Shown here one piece after another: positions 39,790-39,918 of a DNA stretch of 39,918 nucleotides. This DNA is from Burkholderiales bacterium (GTDB lineage Bacteria; Pseudomonadota; Gammaproteobacteria; Burkholderiales; Burkholderiaceae_C), in the NCBI GenBank assembly GCA_017302655.1, contig JAFLDE010000030.1, positions 1-39,918 on the forward strand, written 5' to 3'. The notes beneath the pieces were generated by a model, which was not told where the DNA came from, searched no databases, and saw only the letters and a program-made list of their open reading frames with translations. The position numbers and the translations under genes were made by a program. The first letter of the stretch is position 1, and each line of letters opens with the position of its first letter.

Positions 39790-39918
39790 AGCCCCCGATG
39801 CAAGACGCCCTGAACGAATCCCTGCCACCGGCCCATGCCCGTGCGCCCGAGCCCGGCGACGCGGCGGCGCTGGTGCGCGCGCTCAGCCAGGACGGCATTG
39901 CCCCGCCAGCGCAGCTGG
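39786..39918 (+). CDS. Probable anti-sigma factor (partial, runs off the right edge)
   Basis: The first 44 residues are visible (MKPPMQDALNESLPPAHARA, then EPGDAAALVRALSQDGIAPP). The ATG overlaps the sigma-factor stop by four bases (ATGA). The visible part is low in diagnostic motifs and has no membrane segment yet. The assignment as anti-sigma factor rests only on the operon position and overlap. Confidence 0.55.
   Translation, partial: MKPPMQDALNESLPPAHARAPEPGDAAALVRALSQDGIAPPAQL

Overview
The window is a high-GC chromosomal segment from a betaproteobacterium, most likely of the order Burkholderiales (Roseateles/Rubrivivax/Inhella-type lineages are my best guess). This is inferred from the hisIE-hinT-tatABC and petABC-sspA-sspB gene orders, a DUF815 ATPase next to a MutT domain, a Bug-type TctC receptor, a PEP-CTERM protein and the intergenic GC-rich palindromes. 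No taxonomic marker gene is present.

Region 1 (1 to about 6020) is the integrase end of a mobile element inserted at the 3' end of a tRNA-Thr gene. All its genes run leftward on the minus strand. In order they are a P4-type tyrosine integrase, an unknown 165-aa protein, an AlpA-type regulator, a small Cys-motif protein, a winged-helix protein, a replication-initiator-like protein, a second small Cys-motif protein, a polyvalent protein (ADP-ribosyltransferase-like plus MuF-C-like domains) and the start of a terminase small subunit. It looks like a prophage or phage satellite. The replication-like gene carries four 18-bp palindromic repeats, reminiscent of lambda ori inside gene O.

Region 2 (6021 to 23491) is core genome: tRNA-Thr, sspB, sspA, cytochrome bc1 (petABC), mscL, a DUF1631 gene, pdxA, a Nif3-like gene, a DegS/DegQ-like protease, tatABC, hinT, a small membrane protein, hisE, a Nudix-HisI fusion, a DUF815 ATPase, argB, a solute-binding protein, a cation-diffusion facilitator and dtd. 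The Nudix-HisI fusion joins the MutT-side operon (DUF815-mutT) to the hisIE-hinT-tat operon.

Region 3 (23492 to 29763) holds an 89-bp tandem palindromic repeat, a TctC receptor, a 7TMR-type histidine kinase with a convergent LuxR-type response regulator, a PEP-CTERM protein, a PaaK-like CoA ligase and a YjbR-like protein.

Region 4 (29760 to 37914) is a branched-chain-amino-acid-type ABC transporter (livF, livK, livM, livH, livG) bracketed by two AMP-forming ligases and faced by a divergent Crp/Fnr regulator. This suggests uptake and CoA activation of an organic acid. A roughly 560-bp palindrome of noncoding sequence interrupts the transporter between livF and livK.

Region 5 (37915 to 39918) has the Crp/Fnr gene, an exported truncated hemoglobin, an ECF-like sigma factor and the start of its probable anti-sigma factor. 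Gene starts were chosen by ribosome-binding site and family alignment from memory; no database search was possible.
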